Source of the DNA: Pedobacter psychrotolerans
GTDB taxonomy: Bacteria > Bacteroidota > Bacteroidia > Sphingobacteriales > Sphingobacteriaceae
Assembly (NCBI RefSeq): GCF_004340665.1
Contig: NZ_SLWO01000011.1
Coordinates: 37,884 to 101,883 of the forward strand
Direction: 5' to 3'
DNA: 64,000 nucleotides
Under the pieces are notes generated by a model, which made no database searches, was not told the origin of the DNA, and saw only the letters and a program-made list of their open reading frames with translations. Positions 45,562 to 55,152 of the stretch are shown here, piece by piece (within the stretch, counting starts at the first letter, position 1; every line of letters starts with the position of its first letter). Both the position numbers and the translations under genes were made by a program.

Positions 45562-45963
45562 CTAGTCATTCTGCGTGGCTTCCGTTTGGGCTAAAAATGT
45601 AATGATATAACCATCAGGATCTTTTACCATTAATGTTTGACCAAAAGGCGTATGATTAATTGTTCCCAGTATGAATACGCCCTTTTTAATAAGTTGGCTT
45701 TGCAGTAATTCAATATTTTCATCTATAGCAAACCATAGGGAAGTGCCCACACCTAATTCTTTTCCATCTATATTAGCAATAGGTGTTCTGATCGCAAAAC
45801 TTGCTTCGCCGTTATTATACTTAAAAACACAAGCATATGGATTGGTCATTCCAGATAATTCAAACCCTAATTTTTCAGTGTAGAAGGCTTTTGATACCTC
45901 TAAATCTCTAACTTGAAGAGATGCAAATGCTAATTTTCTCATGTGATTAATTTTTGTTGTCAC
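45562..45963 (-). CDS. VOC (glyoxalase/bleomycin-resistance) family protein
   Basis: A 133-residue cytosolic VOC protein. The repeat layout is LAFASLQVRDLEVSKAFYTEKLGFELSG and, in the second half, GQTLMVKDPDGYIITFLAQT. The His usual at the first metal-ligand position is replaced (AFASLQ), while a Glu equivalent is missing in the last strand (YIITFLA). It may bind rather than convert its ligand. The likely start is Met8 (45942); it is the first gene of the VOC-EVE-MarR cluster. Confidence 0.82.
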   Translation of the reverse strand: MTTKINHMRKLAFASLQVRDLEVSKAFYTEKLGFELSGMTNPYACVFKYNNGEASFAIRTPIANIDGKELGVGTSLWFAIDENIELLQSQLIKKGVFILGTINHTPFGQTLMVKDPDGYIITFLAQTEATQND

Positions 45964-46268
45964 AAATATAGTATATATGACTACAATAGTGCTACTCTTC
46001 TAACTTTTTTTTAATTTAATTAAATGTGCCTTGTATGAATAGTTTAATTCTGTGAGGAGAAGTTAAGTTGAGGCTATCAGGAGCCAATTAATTAGGGAAG
46101 ATTATGGTTACGAAGAATAGGGCATAGCTTAATTAGTGTAAAAGTTGAATGGTTAGTGCTTAATCAATTAAGGGCTTTTGCATGTATTTAACTTGATTTT
46201 CATTGAGTACAATATTTATCCCATTACCACAGCACTATTATCCCAACTTGATATCAAAATTCATGGTT
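45964..46268. other. Intergenic region without recognised gene
   Basis: About 305 AT-rich bases. It contains the promoter of the VOC-EVE-MarR cluster near 45970 (reading minus). No repeat or small gene was recognised. Confidence 0.35.
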
Positions 46269-46976
46269 TTATTTTGTGTGAGTTATTTTAATTGTTTTGA
46301 AGTCTCCGCCACTGCTATCTGCTGTAAAAAGACCTATTTTTCCTGAAGTGGTATTATTGAGTTTTTTAACTATTAGCGAAGCTTGGGGTGCATTGTTGAT
46401 GTAGGCTTTAACAGTTGTGTTGTTAACCAAAAGTTTCATGATAAACCAATCATTGGGGTTTGGTGGATTGATGATTTCTTTCTCAAAGACGGCATTTCTT
46501 TCCTGCCTCAGTTTTTCCCAGGTAAAATTAGGATGCGAAATATATTGCACTGCATGAATTCGCCTAACAGAATCGGTTGCGAAAAAATTGAAGGGACGAC
46601 AATAGACAGCATCATAGTTCATATCATCAATGCCGTGAAAGGCAATCCCAATAAAACTCCGTTGAAAAACGTCTTTTCCACGCATTTTAATTTCAATTGT
46701 ACCGTTATTAAAGTCCTTAAAAGGTAGCCATACAATACCTTCCTTTTTACTTTCCGATACCTTCAGGTAAGCTCCAGTGTCGCTCGAAACGATTTCGATA
46801 TCTCTGTTTACAGCCTTAAGCTTTGCACTCTTATACAGGTTGGCAAGTTCGATGGTTTGCTGCGTCTGCCCAAATAGTGAGCAGGGTAACAACATCAAAG
46901 TGATGATATAAATGATTCTGGTTCGCGTTTTTGATATAATGATGCTCATGCACAAAAATATGATCCCTGAAAACAA
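46269..46976 (-). CDS. Exported DUF1080/concanavalin-like protein
   Basis: A 235-residue protein with an N-terminal hydrophobic signal (best start Met10, 46949; signal ends LFGQTQ). The mature part is a beta-sandwich with GIVWLPFKDFNNGTIEIKMRGKD, GIAFHGIDDMNYDAVYCRPFNF, NDWFIMKLLVNNTTVKAYINN and SGKIGLFTADSSGGDFKTIKI, a layout like DUF1080 (3-keto-glycoside hydrolase-like) lectin folds. Carbohydrate binding or hydrolysis is likely. It follows an AraC gene by 12 bases on the same strand. Confidence 0.72.
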   Translation of the reverse strand: MFSGIIFLCMSIIISKTRTRIIYIITLMLLPCSLFGQTQQTIELANLYKSAKLKAVNRDIEIVSSDTGAYLKVSESKKEGIVWLPFKDFNNGTIEIKMRGKDVFQRSFIGIAFHGIDDMNYDAVYCRPFNFFATDSVRRIHAVQYISHPNFTWEKLRQERNAVFEKEIINPPNPNDWFIMKLLVNNTTVKAYINNAPQASLIVKKLNNTTSGKIGLFTADSSGGDFKTIKITHTK

Positions 46977-46988
46977 AATAATTACCAG

Positions 46989-47864
46989 TTAGAAAGCAGA
47001 ACTACCATTTTGATAAGCATTCCTGAATTCTTTAGGAGAAATTCCTGTCTGGGCCTTGAAGAAACGGGTCAAATGATTGGCTTGAGAGAATTGTAACTGA
47101 TATGAAATTTCATTGATATTAAGCTTGGTATAAGAGAGTAAAGACTTAATTTCAAAGAGGATAAATTCATCAACCATTTCAGATACGGTAACGCCGAACT
47201 GCTTTTTAATACATTTATTTAGTGTTACCCTGCTAATCCCTAATTGTTGCGCGTAATAGTCAATGTTCCTTACCTTACTAACTTCATTTTGTAAAATCTC
47301 TTTAAACATAAATGCAATGCTGTTATTTTCTGTTTCCGAAGATAGACGATAATGATCGGCATAAGCTCTGTTGAGTTTGATCAACATCAAGTACAGGAGG
47401 GCCCTTATAATATGTTCGCTATCTGATTGAAACGTTTTTATCTCGATAAGCAACTCCTGAATGATAGTGACCAACTGCGAAAAGAAGCCATCATTAACCA
47501 ATAGGAAAAGCGGTTTAGTCTTGTTATAGAAAAATTGTAGCCGGTAAGAGAATAGCTTGTCCGAGAAGAAATTGGACAGGAAGCTATCTTGAAAAAACAA
47601 GAAATAGGATTCTACTTTAGTCTTGTCCAAAAACCATTTTCTTTTCTGAAATGGAGAAATAAAAATGATGGTGTGAGGTGCGATTTCAATTCTTTGCTGA
47701 TCAAGCTCTAAATAGCCATTTCCTTTAGAGAAAAATATAAGTTCGTAAAAATCTGTATGGTGAAGTTCACTTTCAAAAAAATAATTTGGAATATCATGAT
47801 AAGTGCCTATGTCTATTAGGAGCTCAACACCATACTTGTTTTTTAAAAATTTAAATGTCTTCAT
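46989..47864 (-). CDS. AraC-family transcriptional regulator
   Basis: A 291-residue regulator. An N-terminal cupin-type domain (about 20-115) is followed by a double helix-turn-helix with VRNIDYYAQQLGISRVTLNKCIKKQFG and LNINEISYQLQFSQANHLTRFFKAQTGISPKEF. It starts the two-gene unit with the DUF1080-like gene 12 bases downstream, so it probably controls that gene and itself. Two direct repeats in its upstream region may be its binding sites. Confidence 0.87.
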   Translation of the reverse strand: MKTFKFLKNKYGVELLIDIGTYHDIPNYFFESELHHTDFYELIFFSKGNGYLELDQQRIEIAPHTIIFISPFQKRKWFLDKTKVESYFLFFQDSFLSNFFSDKLFSYRLQFFYNKTKPLFLLVNDGFFSQLVTIIQELLIEIKTFQSDSEHIIRALLYLMLIKLNRAYADHYRLSSETENNSIAFMFKEILQNEVSKVRNIDYYAQQLGISRVTLNKCIKKQFGVTVSEMVDEFILFEIKSLLSYTKLNINEISYQLQFSQANHLTRFFKAQTGISPKEFRNAYQNGSSAF

Positions 47865-47929
47865 TCCTAACTTAAAAGCAGATCACCAGAATACATCAAG
47901 ATTGATTTGCAAAGTTCAACATAATTTAT

Positions 47930-47980
47930 AATCACCTTATAATAGTATTTATATCGGTTTTGCAATTCAAATCACCTTAT
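47930..47980. promoter_or_regulatory. 11-bp direct repeats AATCACCTTAT upstream of the AraC gene
   Basis: Identical copies lie at 47930-47940 and 47970-47980, exactly 40 bases apart, about four helical turns. AraC proteins bind direct repeats, so these could be operator half-sites. The rest of the gap 47865-48219 shows no gene. Confidence 0.4.
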
Positions 47981-48219
47981 CGCTTATCATTTTTTTAGTA
48001 TGTTCTAGCTCCTTTGTTATCTTTCAAAGATAATAGAACTTAGATTTTGATTCACTTATTTTTTAATTTTTGTATTTAATAAGGCTGGATTAAAACATTA
48101 GCCGGGATGTGAAGAACATCTGTTAATTTTCGGATCAAAGACAAGCTTATGTTTTCGTTTCCCGGATAAGAACCTCAGATGTCCTTGAACGAGTACCTAA
48201 TAAATCGCTAATACTGTTC

Positions 48220-48414
48220 TTGAATCAGCGTGACCTACTGAGCTTGTTCCAATATCAAAAAATGGAAAAGATGGCGAAATTGTCTGCGCCTACTGCTGAC
48301 CATTATATTCCACTGTTATATGTCCTCTCAATGCCAGGCAAAGGCGAACCTATTGTTCATGTATATGAAAGTGTAATCAAAGGTCTTAGCATGCGCTGTA
48401 TATGTGCTGGCTGA
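48220..48414 (+). pseudogene. C-terminal fragment of a DOPA-dioxygenase-like (YgiD/LigB-family) enzyme
   Basis: Only the last ~64 residues are readable from TTG 48220. The segment APTADHYIPLLYVLSMPGKGEP followed by GLSMRC matches the end of the class III extradiol ring-cleavage dioxygenase family (4,5-DOPA dioxygenase), which is normally about 260-280 residues. The upstream ~200 residues with the metal-binding His are absent; the frame continues 5' for about 30 codons with no similarity. It is a truncated remnant. Confidence 0.6.
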
Positions 48415-48657
48415 AATTCTTATACTAAGGCTCATGGAATTGGCTACCGATCGTACAAACATACCTGAAATGGTAAAACAAATGATTGACACCGATTTAA
48501 AAATCGTTTATAAATATCCTGAACAGACAGTTTCTTTTCAAAGAAAATTTGTAGACGCCATTTATCCACAAAAATTGTATTTGATAACGGCACTTATCGA
48601 ACACCTAAAACCAATCCTGTAATTGCGCTTATTACATTGCTAAACAAAGAGTTGTAA
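48404..48657 (+). pseudogene. C-terminal remnant of a serine recombinase (resolvase/invertase) with a frameshift
   Basis: The frame from GTG 48404 encodes a helical stretch ending VSFQRKFVDAIYPQKL, then shifts. In the +2 frame, starting at 48580, the protein continues as FDNGTYRTPKTNPVIALI to a stop at 48655-48657. FPEKL-x-F-x-N/G-x-x-YRT-x-x-x-N is the usual tail of serine recombinases of Bacteroidota mobile elements. A single missing base near 48575-48580 would join the two. The N-terminal catalytic domain is absent. Confidence 0.6.
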
Positions 48658-49244
48658 AGAAGCAAAAATGTGATAGAACCAGATTTTTCTAGTCTATCCC
48701 ATCAAGTGAACCTTACTGACATTTTCTCGAACACCTTTGTATCAGATTTAAAGCTTATAATTAATTTGGGTGATGAATTAGATGACAAATATTGAAAGTT
48801 AACTAGTAAAGTTTTTTGTGCTTTTACTAATATGTATATTATTATTTATTAAATTGTCTGGAGCTGTATTTTGACTGGTAAACCAATTGCACTTGATCCC
48901 ATCTTGTCACAATCACGCAACCCTTAATAAATTGAATTTTAGTGAATTACTTATGTGTAATATTGTAGAATGTAAGTTAACTAATTATGGTTTAGATGTT
49001 TAGGTTCTATTTCAATCGAACTAACTTGTTTTAATTTTTATTATGTTTATTTCAATCAATTTCCATACGTTATTCATTGAACTAGTCAACTAGGTTGCAG
49101 TAATATAAAATAATTCAACGGCAGCGGGGTCCCTAAGCGAATCATTATTTATTATAACAAATAATTACTCGAAGCCTATCAGAACTAAGTATTTTTAAGA
49201 GGCTTGATAAATTAAAAGCTGGATTACACTTAATTATCAATTTG
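48658..49244. other. Intergenic region without recognised gene
   Basis: About 587 very AT-rich bases at the edge of the accessory island. No open frame, repeat, RNA gene or clear terminator was recognised. Its composition suggests DNA of foreign or decaying origin. Confidence 0.4.
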
Positions 49245-49733
49245 TTAAAGCTGATTATCAAATTTGAAATATGTCTTTCCATTTTTAATATATTTTCTAA
49301 TCAAAAGATTATCGCATTCGTTTTCATGCATTATAGTAAAGCCTAACTTGCGGTGGTAGCTGATTCTCCCGAAATCCAGTAATGGTGAAGGAAGGTCACT
49401 ATATCCAACAATATTATTGCTTTTGATGTAAAGTAAAATAATAGAGTTTTCAGGGACCATATCTATAAATTGTCCCACCACATTTTGATTTTCAAAGTTA
49501 AAAGCCTTTAAAGTCTTAGATGTCGTATATCCTGTTACTACAACTAAGCTATCCCATTTTAAAGGAATGAAAGAACATAGATCTAATTTTAAACTATCAG
49601 ATTTATTATTATTTCTCATAGTGAGAATTTGAGCATCAATAGGTTTTTTCAGATCCACGTTTTGAACTTTTACCTGCTTGCAAGCAAAAAAAAGTGTGAA
49701 TGCTATTAGCAATATATAAGCATTTTTTTTCAT
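49245..49733 (-). CDS. Small lipoprotein, possible immunity partner
   Basis: A 162-residue lipoprotein with a signal peptide ending LFFAC (Cys18). The mature part is a mixed alpha/beta domain with WDSLVVVTGYTTSKTLKAFNF and a C-terminal KYIKNGKTYFKFD. It begins three bases after the end of the DUF6973 gene. By position, it could be an immunity lipoprotein for that presumed toxin; family not recognised. Confidence 0.55.
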   Translation of the reverse strand: MKKNAYILLIAFTLFFACKQVKVQNVDLKKPIDAQILTMRNNNKSDSLKLDLCSFIPLKWDSLVVVTGYTTSKTLKAFNFENQNVVGQFIDMVPENSIILLYIKSNNIVGYSDLPSPLLDFGRISYHRKLGFTIMHENECDNLLIRKYIKNGKTYFKFDNQL

Positions 49734-49736
49734 ATT

Positions 49737-50402
49737 TTATTCATTAGTATATACCAGATAATATTCCAAGCCGACCAATTTCATATATTTTAATTCTCCT
49801 GCATTCATCAATGAAAGAACTAGATTTTTAAAATCATTTCTACGATTTAATGAAGAAGAATTAATGCTAGAAATTAAATTTCTCCCGGCGTAATTATTCC
49901 ATAAATCCATTGATTTAGCCATCTCTTCCATTGGGTTATTAGTAGTGCCTTCTTCATGCGCATCACCTAATTGTTTTGCAAGATCTCTATTTATGCTATA
50001 AGTATTCCATAAGCTAAAATAAGCGTGCCTGAATGAATCAGCCTTTGTATTTAATTGATTTACAGGAAATAATTCATTAGCCAAGTCTATAGCGCCCTGT
50101 GCATTTACTAAGTATCGTAGTTGATTTATCCGGGTCATATTGTTAAATATTACAAGTTCTCCCGGCTTCATCTGAGCTTTATATCCAACTTCAAATGTTT
50201 GTAACTCGATTGTATAAGCAACGGAACCATCAGGAGGTAAACCACTGTCTCCCGGAACCGTGCCTCCGGGAGGCGTAGTTGGAGCCCCGGCACAATAGTC
50301 TATGCATTCTTCTCCTATTGGATAGTAATAACACGCCTCTAAAGGCGACCCTGGGTAGGGTCCAGCACAAATTCTAACAGTTTTAGGTATCAGACTACAC
50401 AT
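49737..50402 (-). CDS. DUF6973 domain protein (probable C-terminal part of a frameshifted exoprotein)
   Basis: A 221-residue protein. It opens with a Cys-rich, Gly/Pro-rich linker (RICAGPYPGSPLEACYYYP, EECIDYCAGAPTTPPGG) and ends with a DUF6973 domain (about 125-195: TKADSFRHAYFSLWNTYS, AKQLGDAHEEG, MDLWNNYAGR). The HxxxxxW and GDAHE pattern suggests a small enzymatic, toxin-like domain. It has no signal peptide and its start overlaps the previous gene by 13 bases in another frame, so it is probably the back half of one exported protein. Confidence 0.7.
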   Translation of the reverse strand: MCSLIPKTVRICAGPYPGSPLEACYYYPIGEECIDYCAGAPTTPPGGTVPGDSGLPPDGSVAYTIELQTFEVGYKAQMKPGELVIFNNMTRINQLRYLVNAQGAIDLANELFPVNQLNTKADSFRHAYFSLWNTYSINRDLAKQLGDAHEEGTTNNPMEEMAKSMDLWNNYAGRNLISSINSSSLNRRNDFKNLVLSLMNAGELKYMKLVGLEYYLVYTNE

Positions 50403-51034
50403 GGTCCTGATTGGATACTCATATCTCCTCTATTGGACGATTTCTTCAATGTTGCGGCTTTTACATTTACGACAGTACCATTGGTTACTTTGCTTATATA
50501 AAAAAGTTCACCATTTGTATGCGAATATTCAATATATCCTGTCCATTCACCTAAATTATTTAAAGATAAGCTGTGAATTTTGTAAAAAGGATTATTGAAA
50601 GATTCTTCATTAGGAATATATTTTACGACTTCCATTGTAACAAGAGAATCTGTTCTTTTTTTATAAATTATAAGGTTGGATTGTACAAAATCGCTTAGAG
50701 TTTTACTAAACTTGCGAGGCAAAGATGAGGCAGCATAATCTCTAACCACCAATGTGTCCATTTTATATGGTACCTCCACGACATCTAACCCATTCGAAAC
50801 ATACTGTACGGCATCAGCCCAAGACACTTTGGTTTTAATTTTCTCAGTAATTTTCTCTGATGGATTAACCAAATGAATTTTGTTTTGGTTCTTATCACTG
50901 TTTAAAATCTTTCTGGCATTTTCAATGGTTAGTTGTGAGTTTACAGGAATAGGTTCATAAATAGATTTTTTTTCTCCATCTTTTTTGCATGATACCGCAG
51001 TTATAATGATAAGATAAAATAATAGTTTTTTCAT
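50390..51034 (-). CDS. Lipoprotein N-terminal domain (probable front part of a frameshifted exoprotein)
   Basis: A 214-residue lipoprotein with signal peptide ending AVSC (Cys16). The mature domain (LTIENARKILNSDKN, SWADAVQYVSNGLDVVEVPYKM, GEWTGYIEYSHTNGELFYISKVTNG) is a conserved front domain of many Bacteroidota lipoproteins, where it is followed by a Cys-rich linker and a variable C-terminal domain. Here the frame stops just as Cys begins (SIQSGPCVV), and the downstream frame resumes with CSLIPK and the Cys linker. A frameshift near 50390-50402 therefore probably splits one gene. Confidence 0.7.
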   Translation of the reverse strand: MKKLLFYLIIITAVSCKKDGEKKSIYEPIPVNSQLTIENARKILNSDKNQNKIHLVNPSEKITEKIKTKVSWADAVQYVSNGLDVVEVPYKMDTLVVRDYAASSLPRKFSKTLSDFVQSNLIIYKKRTDSLVTMEVVKYIPNEESFNNPFYKIHSLSLNNLGEWTGYIEYSHTNGELFYISKVTNGTVVNVKAATLKKSSNRGDMSIQSGPCVV

Positions 51035-51336
51035 AATAGTGAAACAGTAAAGCTGCTAACGTATTTTTTCAGTTTTTCTGAAGTGGGTAGAATATTGGTA
51101 ACATGTTATCAGATCTTATCTAAAGATCAACAATCGAATTTAAGTTGACAAACTTTAATTACACTGCTGTAGAGAGAACAACAGTCTGAGTAATCAATAT
51201 TATAGATTTATCGTACATGGGATAAAAGATGAATTACAAAAAGAAGAAAGCGATATCTGTCTTGGAGACAAATACCGCTTTCAAAATTAACGCTCTCAAT
51301 ACAATGTTAATTATTTTTACGGTAATTGCAAAAGAT

Positions 51337-51966
51337 ATGATCAAATTACTCTATTTTGATACGAATACAACTGGAGAACAGGAACTCCTGACATTGGCTG
51401 AACATTTACCAATTAAAATGCAAGAATATGTGTTACGCTATCGTTATGTGTCAGACCGGAAACTTAGTTTGGTTGGTCGCTTAATGTTATTTAAAGTTTT
51501 GCAGGGGGAAGGTAAGCCTTATTTGATCCAAGATTGGGAAAAAGGTCTAAATAATAAGCCATTCATTATCGATTGGAAGGAGTTTAATATATCACATTCC
51601 GGTAGTATGGTTGCATTCTGTTACGGCGATAACTTGGTAGGAGTTGACATTGAAGTGATAAGTGATTCAAATCATCTTGAATTCATCGACTTCCTTCATC
51701 CGGACGAATTTCATTACATATCTGCATCAAAAAAACCAACAGATTCTTTTTATAATGTTTGGGTAAGAAAAGAGGCATTCTTAAAAGCGACAGGGTTAGG
51801 GCTAACAAATCAGAGTGCTGAGTACAATTGTTTGCCCGATATAGTCAGTTATAATGAGTTACTTTGGCATATTAAAGAGATTGAGATTAATGCAGCATAT
51901 AAATGCTGTGTTTGCTCCTTAGACAACGAAGAGATCGATATTGAAAAATTTGTCCTGTCATTTTAG
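51337..51966 (+). CDS. Sfp-type 4'-phosphopantetheinyl transferase
   Basis: A 210-residue protein from ATG 51337. The frame is open to 51229, but family alignment (MIKLLYFDTN at the start) favours this ATG. The signature residues are FNISHSGSMVAFCYG and VGVDIEVI (metal-binding Asp/Glu) and FYNVWVRKEAFLKATGLGL (WxxKEA). It loads phosphopantetheine onto carrier proteins of NRPS or PKS. Its position at the start of the biosynthetic island, with an NRPS 9 kb away, argues that it activates that NRPS. Confidence 0.87.
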   Translation: MIKLLYFDTNTTGEQELLTLAEHLPIKMQEYVLRYRYVSDRKLSLVGRLMLFKVLQGEGKPYLIQDWEKGLNNKPFIIDWKEFNISHSGSMVAFCYGDNLVGVDIEVISDSNHLEFIDFLHPDEFHYISASKKPTDSFYNVWVRKEAFLKATGLGLTNQSAEYNCLPDIVSYNELLWHIKEIEINAAYKCCVCSLDNEEIDIEKFVLSF

Positions 51967-52002
51967 TGATTGACAATAAACTGCGTAACTGTAAACTGTT
52001 AG

Positions 52003-52952
52003 TTAAGAACCAATAATATTCATAGTTGTTGTCAGGTATTTATTCATTTGGCCTTCAGACGTCATACCATAATTTTTTTTTCTTGCCAGAAATGAATGAT
52101 AAAAACGTTCAATAAAAGTGTATACCATCAACTCATATTTACGTTGGTTAGCGAAAAACATTCTGTTGAACGATAAATGAATAAAGTTTGAAACTATTTC
52201 CATTTTCAAATTATTGTCTTGCCCCAGTACCTCTAGTATCCTGCTTATGTGTTGCTGGTTTAAAGACGACCGTACTTTTAGCTGATTCAAAGGTGCTTCC
52301 AGTTTTTTTGGTACAGTGTACAATGAATCGATATCTGGTATTAAATCTTTTTGATTGTCTTTAAATTTTTGATTCAATTGCGTTTTAAGTTTTGTTGCTG
52401 CGCCGAATTCATTAAAGAAACTGTTTGCATGATTTTTAATGAATAGATATTTTTCTTCGATAGAAAATCTGAAGTCATCTAAATACATGTCGACACTTCT
52501 TATCGCAATCGCGATTTTGTTTAATTCTGAGTCTGGTCCCTTTAGCAAGGAGATGATTTCTAAAACTGCAAGACTATCATAATTAAACAAACATTCAGCC
52601 ACATCTATAGGCACGGGATTATAACGCTGTGTTTCCTGTACATAGCTATCAATTGCAACAGAATCAATATATTTTTCATTATAAAGAGAGTTAAGTAGTA
52701 TATTAAATTTTATCATCAGATCAGTCTGTTTGGCGCTATCTGTATTGTAAAACCTCAACCTGATATGTGGCCTGTCATCAACATAGCGTATGAAAAAAAA
52801 ATCTCGAATTCATTTTTAGACTTAGCGCTTTTGATAAATGGCAAAAGATAATCGATTAATAATTTTTCCTGGGTAAACATACCCGAATAAAATTTGTAAT
52901 ATAGCCATTGACTGGAAGGTAAAAACTTTGTTGAATTAATGATATTCTTCAT
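52003..52952 (-). pseudogene. Lantibiotic dehydratase elimination subunit (SpaB_C/thiopeptide type), frameshifted
   Basis: Two frames (52755-52952 and 52003-52758) together form one 316-residue thiopeptide-type bacteriocin biosynthesis protein. The N-terminal piece has FLPSSQWLYYKFYSGMFTQEKLL. In the next frame the expected FIRYVDDRPHIRLRFYNTD, the family hallmark, bridges into the 251-residue piece. The frames are offset at an A9 run on the plus strand (52793-52801); one extra or two fewer bases would restore the gene. The protein should catalyse glutamate elimination from glutamylated Ser/Thr. It starts 16 bases after the LanB gene ends. Confidence 0.75.
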
Positions 52953-52968
52953 TGGAACAACGTAATCT

Positions 52969-55152
52969 TCAATTAAATGGGAAGTGTTTTTTTACTGGGA
53001 TTATAACTTCATTAGCGAACGAGTTGCCATCTATATCTTGTATGATGCAATTTTCAGGAGAGATTAAACACTCCTCCAATCTAACAACCTTTTTTTTAAG
53101 AATTGTGTTTACTAAGAGTAGAACTGATTCTTTATGACCTAAATCGATTAAAAGTTTGTGATCGGCTTCTATTTGTAATACTGAGTTAACTTTGTATTTG
53201 TCACTGAACTCCTTGAAAAATCGGAGATACTCATCATTATTTTGTCGAAATGACTTTAGATCTTCTATTGATAATTTCCATTGTGCCCTGCTTACTATAA
53301 TGTTTTTATAAGTTACTCTTGGCAAAAACTTAGCATCGGAAAAAACGTTCCAATCCCATAAAATTAGATCAGAAAGTCCCTGGTTTTGGACATCGCTCAA
53401 AAATTTATAGATGGGTAGGTTGCTGTCCGAATAATTGTGTGCTGAACTAAGACGGGGTATTACTCTTTTATTGTATTTAATACTTTGGAGTATTACCTGA
53501 TTATGTTGGACACTAACCATCAAGTCTTCGATAGGAAGCTGATTTTGAATTAAAGCCCCAGATCGCCCCATATACGGTATTTCATATTTTCTTAATACGG
53601 GTCTTAAAAGTATATTGCCTGTCCGTGCGTTTGGCAAGTGAATTATTTCGGCGAAAATAAGATCTGGATACTGACTTTCCTCTATTTCGATAATATCTTT
53701 GGTGAGTTCTAATAATTGTTGATCGCCATGTGTGAATCTTGTAACAAGATTTACTGCTGAGGGACCGCCGACGGCGGTCAATTCGAAGATAAATTTCTTC
53801 TGGTTGAATTCTTCATTAACAGCAGACAAGGAGCCCATGATATACATGCCATTAGAAAAACTCTGTTTGCAATTTTTTTTTTATGTTCGCAATGTCGTCG
53901 TCTGTAATATCAACTACGGTTATTTCAGTATTGAGAATACTTAGATGTTTTTCGATTACAAATTGCTGTAACGTGTCAATATTTGTTGCGGATACTACGC
54001 GATTTGTAACTAGTAAATCATCGCCCCATCCGCTATCGCCGGGATTCGCTTCAATAAAATTTCCATATCCAATGCCTGAATCTAAATCCATTACCATTGC
54101 TAGCGGTATTTCAGCAACATCAATTTTTTTTTTAAACGAGGTCTTGAATGAATTTAAAACTTCGTTTTTGTATGGTGGAGCAAATGCTAGCAAGTTATTT
54201 ACTTGTTCAATTACCTTATTAATAACTTTTTTGTCTATCACCTTTTTTTTTTGAGAAATAAACATATCTACTTGAAAGATATCATTTTCGCTAATTTTTC
54301 CACCAACTATTTGTTCAAGGAACAGAATAATCTGTCGATAATAAGCGACGTCATTAATAGGATTACTCAGCAGGTTGTAAAGTTTATTGAAGAAATCTTT
54401 ATAGACCTGGACATCTTCCAATTCGTCAAGTTTTTTAATTAGTTGTGTAAGCGGTTCGGAACCTGATACAGTTATTTCAAGTTCCGAAACTAAAATTTGA
54501 GCTTCACAAAGCTCTTCTATATAGTCTGATGCATCCTGGTAACTAACGGTTTCAGCTACTTGAAGTAATTTGGCTAATGTATCAAGTGTCGCGCCGCTTT
54601 TTGCTCGTTGCAGAATGGGAGCCAAGTTGACGCTATTATCTACATCTGTTAGTTTATAGGCCCTCAATTGACCTTCCTTAGCATATTCTGCATAACGCCA
54701 TTCAGATAGATTTTCATACAATGAGTTATTAGTATAAAATAATAGTTGTTCTCTAACTCGAGGAGCTTTTTCTAAAAAGGAGAGAATTTTACTAAAGTAA
54801 TGTGTATCTATTCTTACTTTTTTATCATGCAGATCTGCCTTGTTTTGAGTTAATTCTGTTTTGTTTCCTAGAGCTACTAGACAACTTCCTGCAAATACTC
54901 CAAATGGTGTGCATCTTGAACATGATCTTAACCAGTATTTAAGAATTGTTTCTGCTATCTTGGTGTTGTCCTGGTTATCTTTTTTTTATGACTTTCCAAA
55001 GATCCGGTGACGATAAATAAATACCTTCTTCAAAATGTCCTGAGACTTCAGGTTTTTCTTGGATCTTGTTTAAACTTAGTAGGGTAGACCTTAATATCAC
55101 AAATTTGTAAGGAGTCATTGGACGATTGGATTAATCTGTTACAGTTGATCAT
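52969..55152 (-). pseudogene. Class I lantibiotic dehydratase LanB, glutamylation part, broken by two frameshifts
   Basis: Three frames, read on the minus strand, assemble into one protein of about 725 residues: MTPYKFVILRSTLLSLN at the start, then after the first shift SRCTPFGVFAG (the LanB N-terminal hallmark, near 54900), and after the second IIHLPNARTGNILLRPVLRKYEIPYMG and LMVSVQHNQVILQS near residues 480-560. Shifts are at T8 (54980-54987) and T10 (53873-53882) on the plus strand; each would be repaired by one base fewer. LanB transfers glutamate from tRNA to Ser/Thr. The start ATG 55152 overlaps the stop of an upstream decayed frame (ATGA). Confidence 0.78.

Noticed and set aside
51229..51336. 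N-terminal extension of the PPTase frame as a leader peptide (KKKAISVLETNTAFKINALN)
   Set aside because: It is in frame with the PPTase and has no stop of its own; the family alignment starts at 51337 and no core peptide follows.
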